A stretch of DNA of 64,000 nt. Origin: Pseudomonadota bacterium. GTDB taxonomy: Bacteria > Pseudomonadota > Alphaproteobacteria > Reyranellales > Reyranellaceae. Under the pieces are notes generated by a model that saw only the letters and a program-made list of their open reading frames with translations, had not been told where the DNA came from and searched no databases. A program made the translations under genes and the position numbers. Shown here piece by piece: positions 17,187 to 26,417 of the stretch; the first letter of the stretch is position 1; every line of letters begins with the position of its first letter. The stretch covers positions 62,001 through 126,000 of the forward strand of contig JAFEBU010000053.1 of assembly GCA_018242505.1 (NCBI GenBank). Reading direction: 5' to 3'.

Positions 17187-18130
17187 GTGTGCGTGAAGTC
17201 CTGCTCCAGGTGAGCCAGGTGCTGACGGTGCTGTTCCTGGCCCCGCTGCTTCAGGGCATTATCGTCCAGTTCGAAGAACGGGTGCAGCGAGCGCAGGGGC
17301 CTGGAATCTTCCAGCCCTATCGCGATCTCTGGAAGCTCTTCCATAAGCAGATCGTGCTTCCGCGAACGGCATCGTGGCTGTTTTGGCTCACTCCGATTGT
17401 CGCCTTCACCTGCATGCTCACCGTACCGATTCTCATTCCGGTGCTCACCAATTTTCCGCTGCCGCTCTCCGATATGGGCGACATCCTCGGCGGCGGACTG
17501 ATCCTGACGCTTGGCTCATTCATGATCATCTTGGCGGGGCTCGACACGGCGAGCGCCTACGGCGGCATCGGTTCAAGCCGTGCGGTCATGGTCTCCATTC
17601 TAGCAGAGCCGACACTCATCCTGGTGTTTGTTGGCATCACACTGCTCGCGAAGGCAATGATTCCTTTCGTCGTTAATCACCTGCTTGCTGAAAGCTGGGC
17701 AGCGTACTGGAGTCCGGCTCATCTGTTTCTGGTCGGCGCTTTTTTTATCCTACTTCTCGTTGAAACCGACCGCATGCCCATTCACTCAAGTACGCACATA
17801 GAAGTCTATATGATAGAGGAAGCGCGAATACTTGAGTACTCCGGGCCGCTTCTCGCCTTGCTGAAGTGGGCTTCGGCGATGAAGCAGTTCATCCTCTACA
17901 CCATCTTCTGCAATGTGCTGATCCTACCATGGGGGCTCTCCATCGAGGGAACGGCAATAGGAGCGCTGGGGGCGGCCGCAGGTCTCATCGTGAAGTTCGT
18001 CCTGGTGGCCGGTGTCGTGGTCTTTGTCGAGACTGCGCAATCGCGCCTGCGTTTCTACCGCTATCAGGAGCCGCTTGCGGCTTCGTTCCTCTTGGCAGTG
18101 CTGTCGATCATCGGAACCCAGCTGACGTGA
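17183..18130 (+). CDS. HyfC/NuoH-like membrane subunit
   Basis: 315 residues, start MSVREVLL coupled to the leader peptide. It is a polytopic membrane protein of the complex-I subunit H / formate hydrogenlyase subunit 4 family: APLLQGIIVQFEERVQRAQGPGIFQPYRDLWKLF near the N-terminus is the quinone-side loop, GLDTASAYGGIGSSRA follows, and an acidic ETDRMPIHSSTHIEVYMIEEA stretch lies late. In the family it anchors the peripheral arm. First structural gene of the operon HyfC-E-F-G-I-B-like, crcB, DUF190. Confidence 0.85.
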   Translation: MSVREVLLQVSQVLTVLFLAPLLQGIIVQFEERVQRAQGPGIFQPYRDLWKLFHKQIVLPRTASWLFWLTPIVAFTCMLTVPILIPVLTNFPLPLSDMGDILGGGLILTLGSFMIILAGLDTASAYGGIGSSRAVMVSILAEPTLILVFVGITLLAKAMIPFVVNHLLAESWAAYWSPAHLFLVGAFFILLLVETDRMPIHSSTHIEVYMIEEARILEYSGPLLALLKWASAMKQFILYTIFCNVLILPWGLSIEGTAIGALGAAAGLIVKFVLVAGVVVFVETAQSRLRFYRYQEPLAASFLLAVLSIIGTQLT

Positions 18131-18135
18131 TCACC

Positions 18136-18816
18136 ATGCTCATCCAGAACCTCAGTCCGCTCGCGTCATCGCTTTTCAGCCTACTGGCGATTGTAAGTCT
18201 GCTGCTGTCCTTCGTTATGCTTGGATCGCGCTGGCTCAAGAACTACCTCTATGCTTTTGCGGGCGAGTCCTGGGCTATCGCTGCTCTGTCGGCGACGGTT
18301 GGTTACTATGGCAACTATCCGGAACTGTATTTGGTTGCCATTCTGACCCTGTTGTTCCGAGGACTTCTGCTGCCCTATCTCATCTGGAGGATCATCCGGC
18401 GGCTCGAAGTCGATCGAGAGATCCACGTTGTCATGCAGCCAAGCTCCAGTTTGGTTGTTGGTGCCTTGTTTGTGATGTTTGCCTTGACCGTATCGTTCCG
18501 AGCGGCCGGACAGTTTCACCTTGAGCTGACGGTAGCGGTATTAGCCTTGACCGTTATGCTATCGATGAAGCTGATTGGCTTTCTGCTGTTGGCGGTTCGC
18601 CACGAGGCGATCAGCCAAGTTCTCGGCCTACTTGTCCTCGAGAACGGTGTCTTTCTCGGATCGCAGGTTCTGGTGCCTGGTATGCCGCTTCTGATCGAAT
18701 TGGTCATCCTGTTTGACCTGCTGATCGTAGTGGCGTGTTTCGGTGTCCTCGTCGGTTATCTACTCACTCACGTTGGCACCACGAGCAGCCTGGAACTCAA
18801 GAGGCTCGTGGGGTGA
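18136..18816 (+). CDS. HyfE-like membrane subunit
   Basis: 226 residues if it starts at the ATG 18136; a GTG at 18127 overlapping the previous stop is possible. About six hydrophobic helices, with VLGLLVLENGVFLGSQVLVPGMPLLIELVILFDLLI in the C-terminal half, typical of hydrogenase-4 component E, the NuoK-like ion-channel subunit with a membrane Glu (LVLENG). The stop overlaps the next start (TGATG). Operon position and order agree with Hyf-type complexes. Confidence 0.8.
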   Translation: MLIQNLSPLASSLFSLLAIVSLLLSFVMLGSRWLKNYLYAFAGESWAIAALSATVGYYGNYPELYLVAILTLLFRGLLLPYLIWRIIRRLEVDREIHVVMQPSSSLVVGALFVMFALTVSFRAAGQFHLELTVAVLALTVMLSMKLIGFLLLAVRHEAISQVLGLLVLENGVFLGSQVLVPGMPLLIELVILFDLLIVVACFGVLVGYLLTHVGTTSSLELKRLVG

Positions 18817-20279
18817 TGATCGGGAAGCTGATCCTGGTGCTGTCGGTCGCACCTCTGGTAGCGGTTCTCGGTTGTCTCCTGGTGCGTAGGCCGCGGTTTT
18901 GCGAAGGTTTGAATCTTGTTGCCAGTGCGGTGTCGTTCGCTTGCGCAGTGCCACTACCGTTTCTCGTTGACGGTCGGGAGACCCTGTTTTGGAACGACTA
19001 TGTGATCGTCGACCGGGCGGCCGCCTGGATCGTTCTTTGCACGTCGATCGTCTACTTTCTCGCGTCGATTTACGCGATTGGCTACATGCGCCTCCTTAGG
19101 GAGGACGAGCGGCTTTACCGATTTTACGCCCTGTTTGCTGGCTTCGGCCTCACCACCTTGGTCGGGCCGCTCATGAACAATATCGGCATCTACTGGATTG
19201 CGATCGAACTGACGACACTCGTAAGCACGTTCTTGGTCGCGTTTGAGCGCGTCGCGGAAAGTATGGAGGCGGCCTGGAAATACATCATGGTCGTCTCGGC
19301 GGGGATCAGCCTGGCGCTCCTTGGCACGGTGCTTTTCTACTGGAACGGCACCTTCGTTCTTGGTCCGACTTACCACATGACCTGGCGGACCCTGATGGAT
19401 GCTGCGCCGCAGATGAACCCGGTGCTTACCAACCTGGCTTTTCTCTTGGTGCTTGTTGGCTACGGAACCAAGGTTGGCCTGGCCCCAATGCACAGTTGGC
19501 TGCCTGATGCCCACAGCGAAAGCCCCGCACCTGTCTCAGCCATGCTCTCGGGAGCGCTCCTCAATACGGCGATGATCGGCATAGTGCGCTTCCTTGCCAT
19601 CACGCGGGCTTCGGATCTCGGCGACCTTCCAGCCCTGATCCTCGTTGCCTTCGGCACGCTCTCACTTCTGATTGGCGCTCTGTTCATTGTGCGCCAGCAA
19701 GGCATCAAGCGTCTTATGGCTTATTCAAGTATCGAACACATGGGGGTCGTCGCATTGGGCTTCGGGTTTGGTGGCACCCTAGGCGTGGCAGGTGCGCTTT
19801 ACCATATGCTCAACCATTCGCTGAATAAGTCGCTTATGTTCTTCGGCGCTGGAAACGTGATGCGTGCTTATGGAACCAAGGAAATTCCCGATATCGGTGG
19901 TGTCGGCCGCTTCTTCCCCACACAAGGGGCCCTCTGGTTGGGTGGTGCTATCGCCATCACCGGCGCTCCGCCATTTGGCCTGTTCCTCAGCGAGTTCACA
20001 ATTATGCGGGCCGGCCTCAGGCCATCCTTCTCATGGGCAGTCTACGCGATGGCAGCTTTGCTGATCGTGATCTTCATTGGCTTCATGAATCACTTCAGAA
20101 CGATGTACTACAGCCCCGTTCAGGCCGGAGCAGCGCCCAGTGTGAAACTAAGCGCCTGGTGTACGGTGCCGATGTGGCTGTCCTTCCTGCCTCTCTTGGT
20201 ACTGGGTCTGTGGTGGCCATCGGGCGTCTGGAATTATCTGACCTCGATTGCACAATATTTATCGCCGGGGTTGCCATGA
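18816..20279 (+). CDS. HyfF-like antiporter-type membrane subunit
   Basis: 487 residues from the ATG 18816, which overlaps the previous stop. It belongs to the NuoL/M/N and Mrp antiporter family: WIAIELTTLVSTFLVAF, KVGLAPMHSWLPDAHSESPAPVSAMLSG, and KRLMAYSSIEHMGVVALGFG with conserved Lys and His residues of the ion path, then HMLNHSLNKSLMFFGAGN. In energy-converting complexes this subunit moves H+ or Na+. It should sit in the inner membrane with HyfB-, HyfC- and HyfE-like partners. Confidence 0.87.
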   Translation: MIGKLILVLSVAPLVAVLGCLLVRRPRFCEGLNLVASAVSFACAVPLPFLVDGRETLFWNDYVIVDRAAAWIVLCTSIVYFLASIYAIGYMRLLREDERLYRFYALFAGFGLTTLVGPLMNNIGIYWIAIELTTLVSTFLVAFERVAESMEAAWKYIMVVSAGISLALLGTVLFYWNGTFVLGPTYHMTWRTLMDAAPQMNPVLTNLAFLLVLVGYGTKVGLAPMHSWLPDAHSESPAPVSAMLSGALLNTAMIGIVRFLAITRASDLGDLPALILVAFGTLSLLIGALFIVRQQGIKRLMAYSSIEHMGVVALGFGFGGTLGVAGALYHMLNHSLNKSLMFFGAGNVMRAYGTKEIPDIGGVGRFFPTQGALWLGGAIAITGAPPFGLFLSEFTIMRAGLRPSFSWAVYAMAALLIVIFIGFMNHFRTMYYSPVQAGAAPSVKLSAWCTVPMWLSFLPLLVLGLWWPSGVWNYLTSIAQYLSPGLP

Positions 20280-21781
20280 ACGATGTGGCCGCCCATCCCA
20301 TGCCGGGTCTAGCTACCCTAATCGAACCGGAAGAACTGCCGATGGTCGTCACCGAGGTCGTTCGAAGCGGCGGTAGGATGCAGTTTGCGTACGCTTGGTA
20401 TCCCGATCCTGGTCAGCTCGAACTCCGATACATAGCGACCGGCGCTGCGAAGGAGGGGCATCGCGTTTGGCGCTGCTTGCCAACGAGTGGGGTGCCAAGC
20501 GTCGCCACCATCAGCCCGCTCCTGGGTTGGTACGAGCGCGAAATCACCGACTTGTTCGGTATCACGTTCAGCAACCACCCCGAACCTCAACGTCTCGTGT
20601 TGCATGAAGGCGCACGCCCGATCGTCCCGCCGTTCGATCCATCTTATCCAACGGCCACGCCAATTCGCTACGAACCGGCAGATGGGGGCCTTCCAGAGAT
20701 TGCAAGCGAGGACGTGCAGCGTTTGCCTTTTGGGCCGATACGAGCTGACGTCGTGGAGTCGGTAGAACTCATCTTCCTCTATTTGGGCGAGCATATCCTC
20801 TACTTTCATCCGCAACTTTTCTTCAAGCATCGTGGCATGGAGAAACGTTTCGAAGGACGTTCACTTGAGGCCGGGACCGTGTTGGCGGAGCGAGTTTCGG
20901 GTGTAGGAAGCTTCTGTCACGCCCTGGCGTTCTGCCAGGCTGTCGAACAGGCGGCGCACTGCACCGTGCCGGTGCGCGCGCGAATGTTGCGGTCTCTGTT
21001 GGCTGAGCTGGAGCGTCTCTACAATCATCTGCATTATCTCGGCCATTTGGCGCATACGACGACCCTGAAAGTCGGCGAGGCGGAAGGTAAACTCCTCGAG
21101 GAGCGTGCAAAACAAATCAACGTGAAGCTCACTGGCAGTCGCTTCCTGCGAAGCCTTCTGGTCCCTGGCGGTCTGCGTCGGGATCTTGATTTGCAGGATT
21201 GGCTCAGTGCCGATCTCGAGAGCCTGCGCGCAGAGACCGCTGTCTACGTGAACATGTTGGAAAATACCAACAGTCATCTCGATCGTTTGATCACCACCGG
21301 CGTCCTGCCGCGCGACATCGCCTTCGATCAGGGAGCCACGGGACCGATCCAGCGAGCATCAGGCTTCGATCGCGACCTGCGCCGCGATCATCCTTATGCT
21401 GCCTATGGCGACCTGCCACTTGTCGTGCCAGTGAAGGCCAGTGGCGATGCTCATGCTCGACAACAGGTTCGTATTGCGGAGATCGATAACAGCATCGCCC
21501 TGATTCAGCGAATTTTGCTTCTGTTACGCGAAGGTCCGATTCGCACGGAGTGCATAGCGTTACCGCTATCAGAAGGTCTGGGCTGGGTGGAAGGGCCACG
21601 AGGGTCGCTATTCTATGCAGTTCACATCGCTCGCAACGGAACATTGGCACGAGTAAAAATTAAATCGCCTTCCTTGTCGAACTGGCGGGTTTTCCCGTTC
21701 ACCGTGCACAACAGCAACATGATGGACTATGCCATCAACGAGGCGAGCTTCGGGCTCACCGTCGCAGGATGTGATCGATAG
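20276..21781 (+). CDS. HyfG/NuoCD-like large subunit lacking nickel ligands
   Basis: 501 residues starting at the ATG that overlaps the previous stop. The N-terminal third is NuoC-like (LLGWYEREITDLFGITFSNH); the rest is the NuoD/[NiFe] large-subunit fold (FFKHRGMEKRFEG, ELERLYNHLHYLGHLA, GSRFLRSLLVPGG). The N-terminal nickel motif RxCGxC is replaced by RVSGVG, and no CxxC motif occurs at the C-terminus (ending LTVAGCDR). It cannot hold a NiFe site, so the complex is not a hydrogenase. It resembles the energy-converting-hydrogenase-related (Ehr-type) complexes. Confidence 0.85.
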   Translation: MNDVAAHPMPGLATLIEPEELPMVVTEVVRSGGRMQFAYAWYPDPGQLELRYIATGAAKEGHRVWRCLPTSGVPSVATISPLLGWYEREITDLFGITFSNHPEPQRLVLHEGARPIVPPFDPSYPTATPIRYEPADGGLPEIASEDVQRLPFGPIRADVVESVELIFLYLGEHILYFHPQLFFKHRGMEKRFEGRSLEAGTVLAERVSGVGSFCHALAFCQAVEQAAHCTVPVRARMLRSLLAELERLYNHLHYLGHLAHTTTLKVGEAEGKLLEERAKQINVKLTGSRFLRSLLVPGGLRRDLDLQDWLSADLESLRAETAVYVNMLENTNSHLDRLITTGVLPRDIAFDQGATGPIQRASGFDRDLRRDHPYAAYGDLPLVVPVKASGDAHARQQVRIAEIDNSIALIQRILLLLREGPIRTECIALPLSEGLGWVEGPRGSLFYAVHIARNGTLARVKIKSPSLSNWRVFPFTVHNSNMMDYAINEASFGLTVAGCDR

Positions 21782-21790
21782 GGAGGTCTC

Positions 21791-22600
21791 ATGCCATTCT
21801 GGACTTTCTTCGGACTGCAGAAAGGCAATGCGACGACGTCGTGGCCCAAGAGTGACGAGCCAACCGGTCAAGAGGGGATGCTTGGCATGCCCCGATTCCG
21901 CCCTGAGCTGTGCGGCTCAGAGTGCAATGCCTGTGCTTCTATCTGCCCGACCCAGGCGATTACGGTGGAGAAGAGCAAGTCCGGTGAGGATCGTCTAAGG
22001 GTCGACTACGGTCGCTGTGTCGTCTGCCAGCTTTGTGTCGAGGCTTGTCCCAGTGAAGCTGCCTTCCGTTCGTCCGATTGGGCTTTTGGCACGCGCGAAA
22101 GGGGTGACTTGGTGCTTGGGGAGCACGCCGACGTAGCCGCGGGGCGACAACATGAGAGGGTTGCCCCCGACGGCTTCCGTAGAAGTCTGCATATCCGTCA
22201 CGTCGACGCCGGTTCCTGTAACGGCTGCGAGTCCGAGCTGCAGGCACTCAACAATCCCTTTTACAATCTGCACCGTCTGGGGATCTTCTTCACGCCCTCG
22301 CCGCGGTTTGCCGACCTCCTGCTGGTCACCGGCCCCGTGACCTACGCTATGCATGAGCCGTTGCGTAGCGCCTACGCCGCGATGCCTGGCCCTCGATGGG
22401 TCATGGCAGTTGGGACGTGCGCGGTATCGGGCGGCATTGCGAGCGGGGGATATGCCTGCGGCAACGGTCTTGAGGGGGTCTTGCCGGTAGAAGTTTACCT
22501 ACCTGGATGCCCGCCCAATCCAGCGGCGATCATGGAAGCGCTGCTGATGTTTCTCGGGCGCGTGCCGCCTCGAATCAGAGGAGGTCGGTTTGCCGACTAG
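21791..22600 (+). CDS. Ferredoxin-NuoB fusion, HyfH/HyfI-like small subunit
   Basis: 269 residues. Residues 40-95 hold two 4Fe-4S ferredoxin motifs (CGSECNACASICP and CVVCQLCVEACP). Residues from about 135 are NuoB/[NiFe] small-subunit-like and keep all four cysteines of the proximal cluster (SCNGCESE, TCAVSGG, PGCPPNP). Electron transfer is thus preserved although the large subunit has lost its nickel site. The gene fuses what are separate HyfH and HyfI proteins in enterobacteria. It overlaps the next start by 11 bases. Confidence 0.85.
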   Translation: MPFWTFFGLQKGNATTSWPKSDEPTGQEGMLGMPRFRPELCGSECNACASICPTQAITVEKSKSGEDRLRVDYGRCVVCQLCVEACPSEAAFRSSDWAFGTRERGDLVLGEHADVAAGRQHERVAPDGFRRSLHIRHVDAGSCNGCESELQALNNPFYNLHRLGIFFTPSPRFADLLLVTGPVTYAMHEPLRSAYAAMPGPRWVMAVGTCAVSGGIASGGYACGNGLEGVLPVEVYLPGCPPNPAAIMEALLMFLGRVPPRIRGGRFAD

Positions 22601-24617
22601 CATCCTTGTCGTTCTGCCGCTCATCGCTTTGGTGGCTTGGTGCCTCGCAGGCCTATTTGCTCTCGCAGGCTGGGGGCCACGCCTCGCGCGGGCGCTCCTC
22701 GTTCTGGGTGGCGTAGCTTTGGTTGTGTTAGCTGCCGCGACTCTGCCCCAAGGCACAGAAACTTTCGAGACCGTTCTAGGTCTGGGGCCAGTCCATGCGC
22801 AGTTCAAGCTCGCTCCAGATGCGCTCTGGCTTATGGGATTTGGCCTGATCGGTCCGATACTTGCGTCGTGGGTCGGTACGACAGCATCACGCCAGCGTGC
22901 CTGGAGTTTTGGTGCGGCGGCGAGCCTTGTGGGTGCTCTGGGGGTGTTCGGTCTTCAGGATGCGGCAAGCTTCCTCGTAGCTTGGGAGATCATGAGTCTG
23001 GGAGGAGCGGTGATGATCCTCGGTGATAGTCTCGCCGCGGAAGCTGGTCGGCCGGTCCTTTTCATGCTGGCACTGCTCGAGGCCGGTGCAGTCGCCCTAA
23101 TCCTCGCCTTCATTCTCCTGGCAGGGCATGGTGAGGGTATTGCTTTTACTGACCTCGCGGCAGCGATGCGGTCGATGCCGCGTTGGGAACAGCTCTTCGT
23201 GGCGTTTCTATTCTTGGTGGGATTCGGCGCCAAGCTTGGCCTGTTGCCTTTCTACGAGTGGTTTCCTGGAGCCTATGGTGCGGCCAGCGGGGCGACCGGA
23301 GCATTCCTGTCTGGTGTCGTGCTCAACGCTGCCTTTTTCGGGTTGAGCCGCACTTTCATGGAGTGGTTGCCGGTCGATCAGACGCTGCCGGTTTCCGTGC
23401 CCGGCATCTTTGTGATCGTTGTTGCCGTTATTAGCGCAATTTTGACGGCGCTCTATGCTTTCCAACAGGAGGATTGGCGTGATCTTCTGAGTCTCTCTTC
23501 CGCCGAGAACGGATCGATCGCGGTCTGCTTGCTGGGCGCCATGCTGATGTTCCGTCGAGACGGCTTGATGGATCTCGCGAGTCTCGCCTGGACGGTCGCT
23601 CTTTTGCATCTGGCTGGGCATGCTCTCGCAAAGGGCGCGATGTTTCTCACGGCCGACGGCGTCTATCGTGCAGCGGGGGATTACCGCCTTGTGCAGCGCG
23701 GCATTCTCAGACGAAGCTCGTGGATCTTTGGCCTAGGTGCGCTATTCGCTGCCATGAGTCTCGCGGCGATGCCGCCACAGGCAGGCTTCGTCAGCGAGTG
23801 GTACTTGTTCCAGACTTTCTTCCAGGGCTTCCATCTTGAGAGCCTCGGCAGTCGTCTCACCGCTGCACTGGCAGGAGCAGGGCTTGCCCTCACTGTAGCG
23901 ATAGCCTTCGCGACCTTCATGAAGGTCTTTGGTATTGGCCTGCTGGGCAGAGTCGAGAAGATGGAGGTGCGCGTTCCTACCGGCAGTGCAATTGTTGTTG
24001 GGGTGCTTGGATTGCTTGTCCTCTTGCTAGCCGTCGGAATGCCGATCTGGATCGAGTCCTTGCGTGTTGTGACCGCATCTACGTTCGGCACTCTGGCGAT
24101 CGAGAAGATGCATGTCGGCTCGATCCTTGTACCGGCCACAGGCACTCCTATCAGACTTAGCGGTACTTTCGCCTTCATTTCACCAACCCTGCTCGTGGTG
24201 GTGATGCCCCTCCTTGCCTTGGTTCCGCTGTTTCTGCTGTTGGTCAGCAAACGATTTTCTGTTCGCCATGTCCCGGTCTGGTACGGGGGGCGCGACCAGG
24301 ATCCGGTTCGGGTGGCGACGACGGCGCTTACATTTTCTAATGCCCTGCGTACGTTCTATAGCTTCATTTACCGTCCCAGAGTGAAGACGGAGCATGAGCT
24401 GACGCACGAGACGAATGGTCGTCCTTACTTCGTGCGAAGGCTCATTTTCAGCCACGATGTTGCACCGATTTTCGGACCTTATCTCTTCGCACCGTTGGAA
24501 AATCTAGTTACCCGGATTGCGATCAAGCTGCGCATCATCCAGTCTGGGCATCTCAATTTCTATCTTTCTCTGATCGGGCTGCTTCTCGTCATCATCTTGT
24601 TCATTGCTCTGCTCTAG
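22590..24617 (+). CDS. HyfB-like antiporter-type membrane subunit
   Basis: 675 residues from a TTG start at 22590 with AGGAGG about six bases upstream. A second NuoL/Mrp-type ion-translocating subunit: SFLVAWEIMSLGGAVMILG, GAKLGLLPFYEWFPGAYGAASGATGAFLSG, LLSLSSAENGSIAVCLLG, GHALAKGAMFLTADGVYR. A long C-terminal tail with two more helices is present, as in HyfB. It completes a six-subunit complex. The stop is followed directly by the crcB start. Confidence 0.86.
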   Translation: MPTSILVVLPLIALVAWCLAGLFALAGWGPRLARALLVLGGVALVVLAAATLPQGTETFETVLGLGPVHAQFKLAPDALWLMGFGLIGPILASWVGTTASRQRAWSFGAAASLVGALGVFGLQDAASFLVAWEIMSLGGAVMILGDSLAAEAGRPVLFMLALLEAGAVALILAFILLAGHGEGIAFTDLAAAMRSMPRWEQLFVAFLFLVGFGAKLGLLPFYEWFPGAYGAASGATGAFLSGVVLNAAFFGLSRTFMEWLPVDQTLPVSVPGIFVIVVAVISAILTALYAFQQEDWRDLLSLSSAENGSIAVCLLGAMLMFRRDGLMDLASLAWTVALLHLAGHALAKGAMFLTADGVYRAAGDYRLVQRGILRRSSWIFGLGALFAAMSLAAMPPQAGFVSEWYLFQTFFQGFHLESLGSRLTAALAGAGLALTVAIAFATFMKVFGIGLLGRVEKMEVRVPTGSAIVVGVLGLLVLLLAVGMPIWIESLRVVTASTFGTLAIEKMHVGSILVPATGTPIRLSGTFAFISPTLLVVVMPLLALVPLFLLLVSKRFSVRHVPVWYGGRDQDPVRVATTALTFSNALRTFYSFIYRPRVKTEHELTHETNGRPYFVRRLIFSHDVAPIFGPYLFAPLENLVTRIAIKLRIIQSGHLNFYLSLIGLLLVIILFIALL

Positions 24618-25007
24618 ATGGAGCATCAGTGGATGTACGCGTACTTTGCGATTGCAATAGGGGGCATTCTTGGATGCTGGGCCAGGTACGCGATGACCAA
24701 TCTGGTTCAAGCGATTTACGGTCGGGAATTTCCATTCGCTACCTTGTCAATCAATGTGCTCGCCTGCTTTCTGATGGGATTTCTGTTTGTTGAAACGCTT
24801 GAACGGCTCACGATCAGCCCTGTTATGCGGATCGGCATCCTGACCGGATTTATCGGTGGATTCTCCACTTTCTCTACGTTTGCGATGGAGACACTCCTGC
24901 TCGCCGAACAAGGTGAGGCTACCAAGAGCGTACTCTACGTTGTCCTGTCTCTTGTGTTTGGACTGCTGGCTACATTCGCGGGCGCTTATATTGCCCGTAA
25001 CCTCTAG
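24618..25007 (+). CDS. crcB: Fluoride ion channel/exporter CrcB (Fluc)
   Basis: 129 residues, four TM helices. Family signatures are present: GGILGCWARYAM in helix 1, FPFATLSINVLACFLMG in helix 2 with the conserved Asn, and GFIGGFSTFSTFAME in helix 3, the phenylalanine/threonine-serine pore motif. CrcB/Fluc forms a dual-topology dimer that lets F- leave the cell. The ATG follows the stop of the HyfB-like gene with no gap, so it shares the riboswitch-5 transcript. A DUF190 gene follows 13 bases later. It is the only crcB in the window. Confidence 0.96.
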   Translation: MEHQWMYAYFAIAIGGILGCWARYAMTNLVQAIYGREFPFATLSINVLACFLMGFLFVETLERLTISPVMRIGILTGFIGGFSTFSTFAMETLLLAEQGEATKSVLYVVLSLVFGLLATFAGAYIARNL

Positions 25008-25020
25008 GGAGGGGGCTTCC

Positions 25021-25335
25021 ATGGCAACCGAAGTCACAGTCGTCCGAGCTTATCTCAGCGAGGCTGACCATGGTCGACGCAAAAACCTTATGCAGGAAAT
25101 ACTCAACATTCTGCACGACCAACACCGTGTGAGGGGCGTTACTGTTTTTCGTGGGATTGCCGGTTTTGGAGACACGGGCGAGGTTCACGCGTCAGACATT
25201 CTGAGGTTGATGGTCGATTTGCCGTTGGTGATCGAGTTCTTCGATGAGCCTTCGATCATCGAGGCCGTCCTTAGCCTTTTGGCCGATCTCATTCCAAGAG
25301 GCCGGATTGTAAGCTGGCAGGCTACATGTAGATAA
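25021..25335 (+). CDS. DUF190 family protein following crcB
   Basis: 104 residues from the ATG 25021 with GGGAGGGGG just upstream. DUF190 pattern: TVVRAYLSEADHGRRKNLMQEILNIL, VRGVTVFRGIAGFGDTGEVH, DLPLVIEFFDEP. The fold is expected to be PII-like. Adjacent crcB and DUF190 genes are common in bacteria, so it probably modulates the channel or senses the ion state. It is a distant paralogue of 15304-15675. Confidence 0.88.
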   Translation: MATEVTVVRAYLSEADHGRRKNLMQEILNILHDQHRVRGVTVFRGIAGFGDTGEVHASDILRLMVDLPLVIEFFDEPSIIEAVLSLLADLIPRGRIVSWQATCR

Positions 25336-25595
25336 GACACACTGGGGCCGGTCGGTTGTATTCTTGCGGTGGCGGATTGTCTGGCCCATCGAACTCGATA
25401 CGAACTGATACACCTTTGATGTTGAGTCTTGCCTTTGAGATGGATGGACGGCGGAATGTGGTTCACCAGTCAGGCGCTCGCGCCGCCTTCAACGCTGGCG
25501 CGGCCAGTTTTTACCAGCATGATCGCCGCGATGGCTCGTTGACGATGGCCGTGCTGGACATTGACCCGATATAGGTCGCACGATAGGCTTCCTTT
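25336..25595. other. Intergenic stretch with a possible diguanylate-cyclase fragment
   Basis: Between the DUF190 gene and riboswitch 6. A frame at about 25413-25574 ends RRDGSLTMAVLDIDPI, which resembles the start of a GGDEF domain, but nothing further of that domain follows. A weakly supported gene fragment. The end of the stretch carries the promoter of riboswitch 6: TTGACC (25561-25566), 17-base spacer, TAGGCT (25584-25589). Confidence 0.35.
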
Positions 25596-25642
25596 GGGAA
25601 TGGAGTCTCCCATCTAACCGCCTTTGGCTGATGACTCCTACT
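25596..25642 (+). promoter_or_regulatory. Fluoride riboswitch 6
   Basis: GGGAATGGAGTCTCCC, AACCGCC, GGCTGATGACTCCTAC on the plus strand. The 3' strand ACTCCTAC can pair with GTAGGAGT at about 25657-25664 as the alternative stem. It begins about seven bases after the TAGGCT -10 element, so transcription starts at the aptamer. It controls the long operon from 25928 to about 32371. Its leader resembles that of riboswitch 10 beyond the aptamer. Confidence 0.93.
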
Positions 25643-25927
25643 TGCGTGCTGACGCGGTAGGAGTATGTCGGCCTCTCCACCGGTCTGGGGCATTTGGCTC
25701 CGATAACATGGCTGACAACACCGCTCGACGCTTTCGAGACGAAGGCGATCGGAGAAACGTTAGGTGATGCGGCCGATGATCTATGCGTCTCTTGGCTTCT
25801 CTCCATGGTCGACGACAACTCGATTGGAGCCGCTGTCGTTCAGATGGACGAAGTTGAAAGATGACAATCGCTGGCTCGTGGAACCTTCGCGATCGTGCGT
25901 CGAGTTGATGGCACGGAGGAGCGTCCT

Positions 25928-26317
25928 ATGGCTTATTTGGATCTTACACCGGCGATCACGGCTTTGCGTTCACGGCCTGAGGAGTTCGAGTTCTCGAACA
26001 ACACGCTTCACCATCTGACCAGTCGACATAGTTTCCGCTTTGCGGGGGAGGGTGACGTTCAGATTGACGCGCGATGCGATTGCTCTTTGTTGAGGGCAAC
26101 GCCCGACCAAAACAGAATACTCTACGCTGCTTACCGCGAATGGTATGACACGTACTGGCGATCTGTGGAAATCAATCGAGAATTCGCCACTCACTTCCAG
26201 CCGCCAGCCCTGTGGCGACGCTTGGCCATCTGGCTGCTGAGACGATTGCTGTCACTATCGCAATCGCCGATGCGCCACCCAGTGCAGGCGACCCTGCCGC
26301 TGCGATCGGTCGGCTAA
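25928..26317 (+). CDS. Conserved hypothetical protein, paralogue of 39009-39398
   Basis: 129 residues starting MAYLDL, with GGAGGAG seven bases upstream. It begins LDLTPAITALRSRPEEFEF, has a compact middle (NNTLHHLTSRHSF, GDVQIDARCDC) and a basic amphipathic or membrane-proximal C-terminus (LWRRLAIWLLRRLLSL). It is clearly homologous along its length to the protein at 39009-39398; both are first annotated genes after plus-strand fluoride riboswitches with leaders of nearly equal length (332 and 323 bases). No family is recognised. A fluoride-response role is inferred from this repeated arrangement. Confidence 0.75.
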   Translation: MAYLDLTPAITALRSRPEEFEFSNNTLHHLTSRHSFRFAGEGDVQIDARCDCSLLRATPDQNRILYAAYREWYDTYWRSVEINREFATHFQPPALWRRLAIWLLRRLLSLSQSPMRHPVQATLPLRSVG

Positions 26318-26417
26318 CCGCGAAAAGAGATCGTAACGCCACCGTCCTGCCGAAAAGGGCAGAGCGGTGGCGTTCCGTGATTGTGTCGCTCGCGATCCCA
26401 GCATTGAGGCCTCTAAT

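Noticed and set aside
20276..22600. Functional [NiFe] hydrogenase
   Set aside because: The large subunit lacks all the nickel-ligating cysteine motifs.
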